NCBI RefSeq assembly: GCF_038622445.1
Contig: NZ_CP152019.1
Location: 4,314,501-4,378,500, forward strand
DNA: 64,000 nucleotides
DNA from: Sporosarcina sp. FSL K6-1522
Lineage (GTDB): Bacteria > Bacillota > Bacilli > Bacillales_A > Planococcaceae
Direction of reading: 5' to 3'
Part shown: positions 63,334-64,000 of the stretch, one piece after another
Layout: the number at the start of each line of letters is the position of its first letter
Position numbering within the stretch: the first letter of the stretch is position 1
Translations under genes and position numbers: made by a program
Notes under the pieces: generated by a model
Databases searched by the model: none
The model's input: only the letters and a program-made list of their open reading frames with translations
What the model was told of the DNA's origin: nothing

Positions 63334-64000
63334 ATGACTAGATATGAAGAATTGGACTCCTTAAGAGGGGTAGCGGCCCTCATTGTGGTAATTGGGCATT
63401 ATCTGATGATATTCTCCGCCTATGAAAGTTACAGTTATGAACTAAAAAGTCCTTTTATCGTCACTATGATAAAGGAAACCCCTTTTCGCCTCATCTTCAG
63501 TAGTGGCAATGAAGCAGTTATTCTTTTTTTCGTATTGAGTGGCTTTGTTTTATATCTATCTATAACTAACACGAGGTTCAATTATTCTTCCTATCTCATC
63601 AAACGAATTTGCAGAATTTATCTACCGTATCTGATAGCTATCCTCATTGCCATTTCAACAAAAATGCTATTCAGTCACACGGACATGCCGTTTGTGAGTA
63701 ATTGGTTTAGTAAATCTTGGACAATACCAGAAACGCCAACCTTATTCGTCCAACACCTTTTATTTATCGGGCAGTATAATACAGACGCCTATAACAATGT
63801 GATATGGTCCCTTGTTCACGAAATGAGAATCTCGATAATCTTTCCATTTTTGATTCCTCTTTTTATTCGGACAAAGTTTAAGTACTCCTTCATCTGTTTG
63901 ATTGTATTAAGTCTTTCTTCTACTTTCGGATTATATTTGCTTGGTTCTGGCGTGAAGCTAACTAGTATTTTTTTAAGTTTCCACTATACAACAATCTTTT
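63334..64000 (+). CDS. Acyltransferase family 3 protein, 3' end outside window
   Basis: The first 222 residues of an acyltransferase-3 membrane protein. It starts MTRYEELDSLRGVAALIVVI and GHYLM, with the conserved R and catalytic-type H, then VILFFVLSGFVLYLSI and a further set of helices; WSLVHEMRISIIFPFLIP is the family's inner motif. GGAGGAATCGG precedes the ATG. The frame is open to the window end. It likely O-acylates a surface glycan. It differs from the acyltransferase at 11862, which belongs to another branch of the family. Confidence 0.87.
   Translation, partial: MTRYEELDSLRGVAALIVVIGHYLMIFSAYESYSYELKSPFIVTMIKETPFRLIFSSGNEAVILFFVLSGFVLYLSITNTRFNYSSYLIKRICRIYLPYLIAILIAISTKMLFSHTDMPFVSNWFSKSWTIPETPTLFVQHLLFIGQYNTDAYNNVIWSLVHEMRISIIFPFLIPLFIRTKFKYSFICLIVLSLSSTFGLYLLGSGVKLTSIFLSFHYTTIF

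Overview
The window looks like chromosome of a low-GC, endospore-forming member of the Bacillales, most likely Planococcaceae/Caryophanaceae (Sporosarcina-like). This rests on gene content: a YwqA-type SNF2 helicase beside SsbB and YwpF, the sporulation checkpoint gene sda, ComK, DUF1659/DUF2922/YvrJ small proteins, SLH-domain surface proteins and Gram-positive Shine-Dalgarno sites. Genus is inference; no rRNA or tRNA gene was seen.

Layout. (1) 1-7.1 kb: housekeeping and checkpoint genes: ywqA (5' end outside the window), a 54-codon ORF, ssbB, ywpF, sda with DnaA boxes just upstream of its promoter, and a MATE exporter with its TetR regulator. (2) 7.2-16.5 kb: accessory region with an HTH protein, two copies of a DUF1659-DUF2922 unit flanking an nhaC antiporter, a YvrJ protein, an acyltransferase, an SGNH hydrolase, a zinc-ribbon membrane protein, a 23-unit 21-bp repeat array, and a cyclic-di-GMP-I riboswitch in front of a 53-codon ORF. 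(3) 16.5-22.7 kb: a complete lasso-peptide operon of the phosphorylated paeninodin type, in transcription order cyclase C, precursor A, HPr-kinase-like K, RRE protein B1, protease B2, ABC transporter D. A hairpin terminator lies between A and K. (4) 23.5-44.1 kb: a Wzx/Wzy-type exopolysaccharide locus read on the minus strand. It has a fused BY-kinase, a PHP phosphatase, a bacillosamine-type pathway (EpsC/N/M/L, like PglF/E/D/C), an N-acetyl-L-fucosamine pathway (CapE/F and a 2-epimerase), two glycosyltransferases, a flippase and a polymerase. It also carries a lone phage-like BppU/beta-helix protein and a nucleotidyltransferase of the family seen in lasso clusters. (5) 44.1-46.3 kb: comK, a divergent orphan sigma factor and a CBS-HEPN protein. 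(6) 46.3-64 kb: surface glycosylation and S-layer region: GtrA/GtrB, an SLH phosphodiester glycosidase, an O-antigen-ligase-like protein, GtrII, SLH proteins (one a pseudogene), a zinc-ribbon trypsin-like protease and a second acyltransferase cut by the window end. A family of similar hairpins is scattered through the SLH region.

How it fits together. The EPS locus should build and export a polymer whose first sugar is probably a bacillosamine-type residue. The Gtr and SLH genes decorate and coat the wall. The lasso operon should make a 24-residue lasso peptide (Leu1-Asp9 ring) whose C-terminal Ser is the expected phosphorylation site. The riboswitch links a small unknown protein to cyclic-di-GMP, the usual biofilm signal. 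comK, the sigma factor and ssbB suggest competence capacity. Several relics (SLH pseudogene, GtrII tail, SH3-like pseudogene, frameshifted DUF2922 start) show active turnover of surface and accessory genes.
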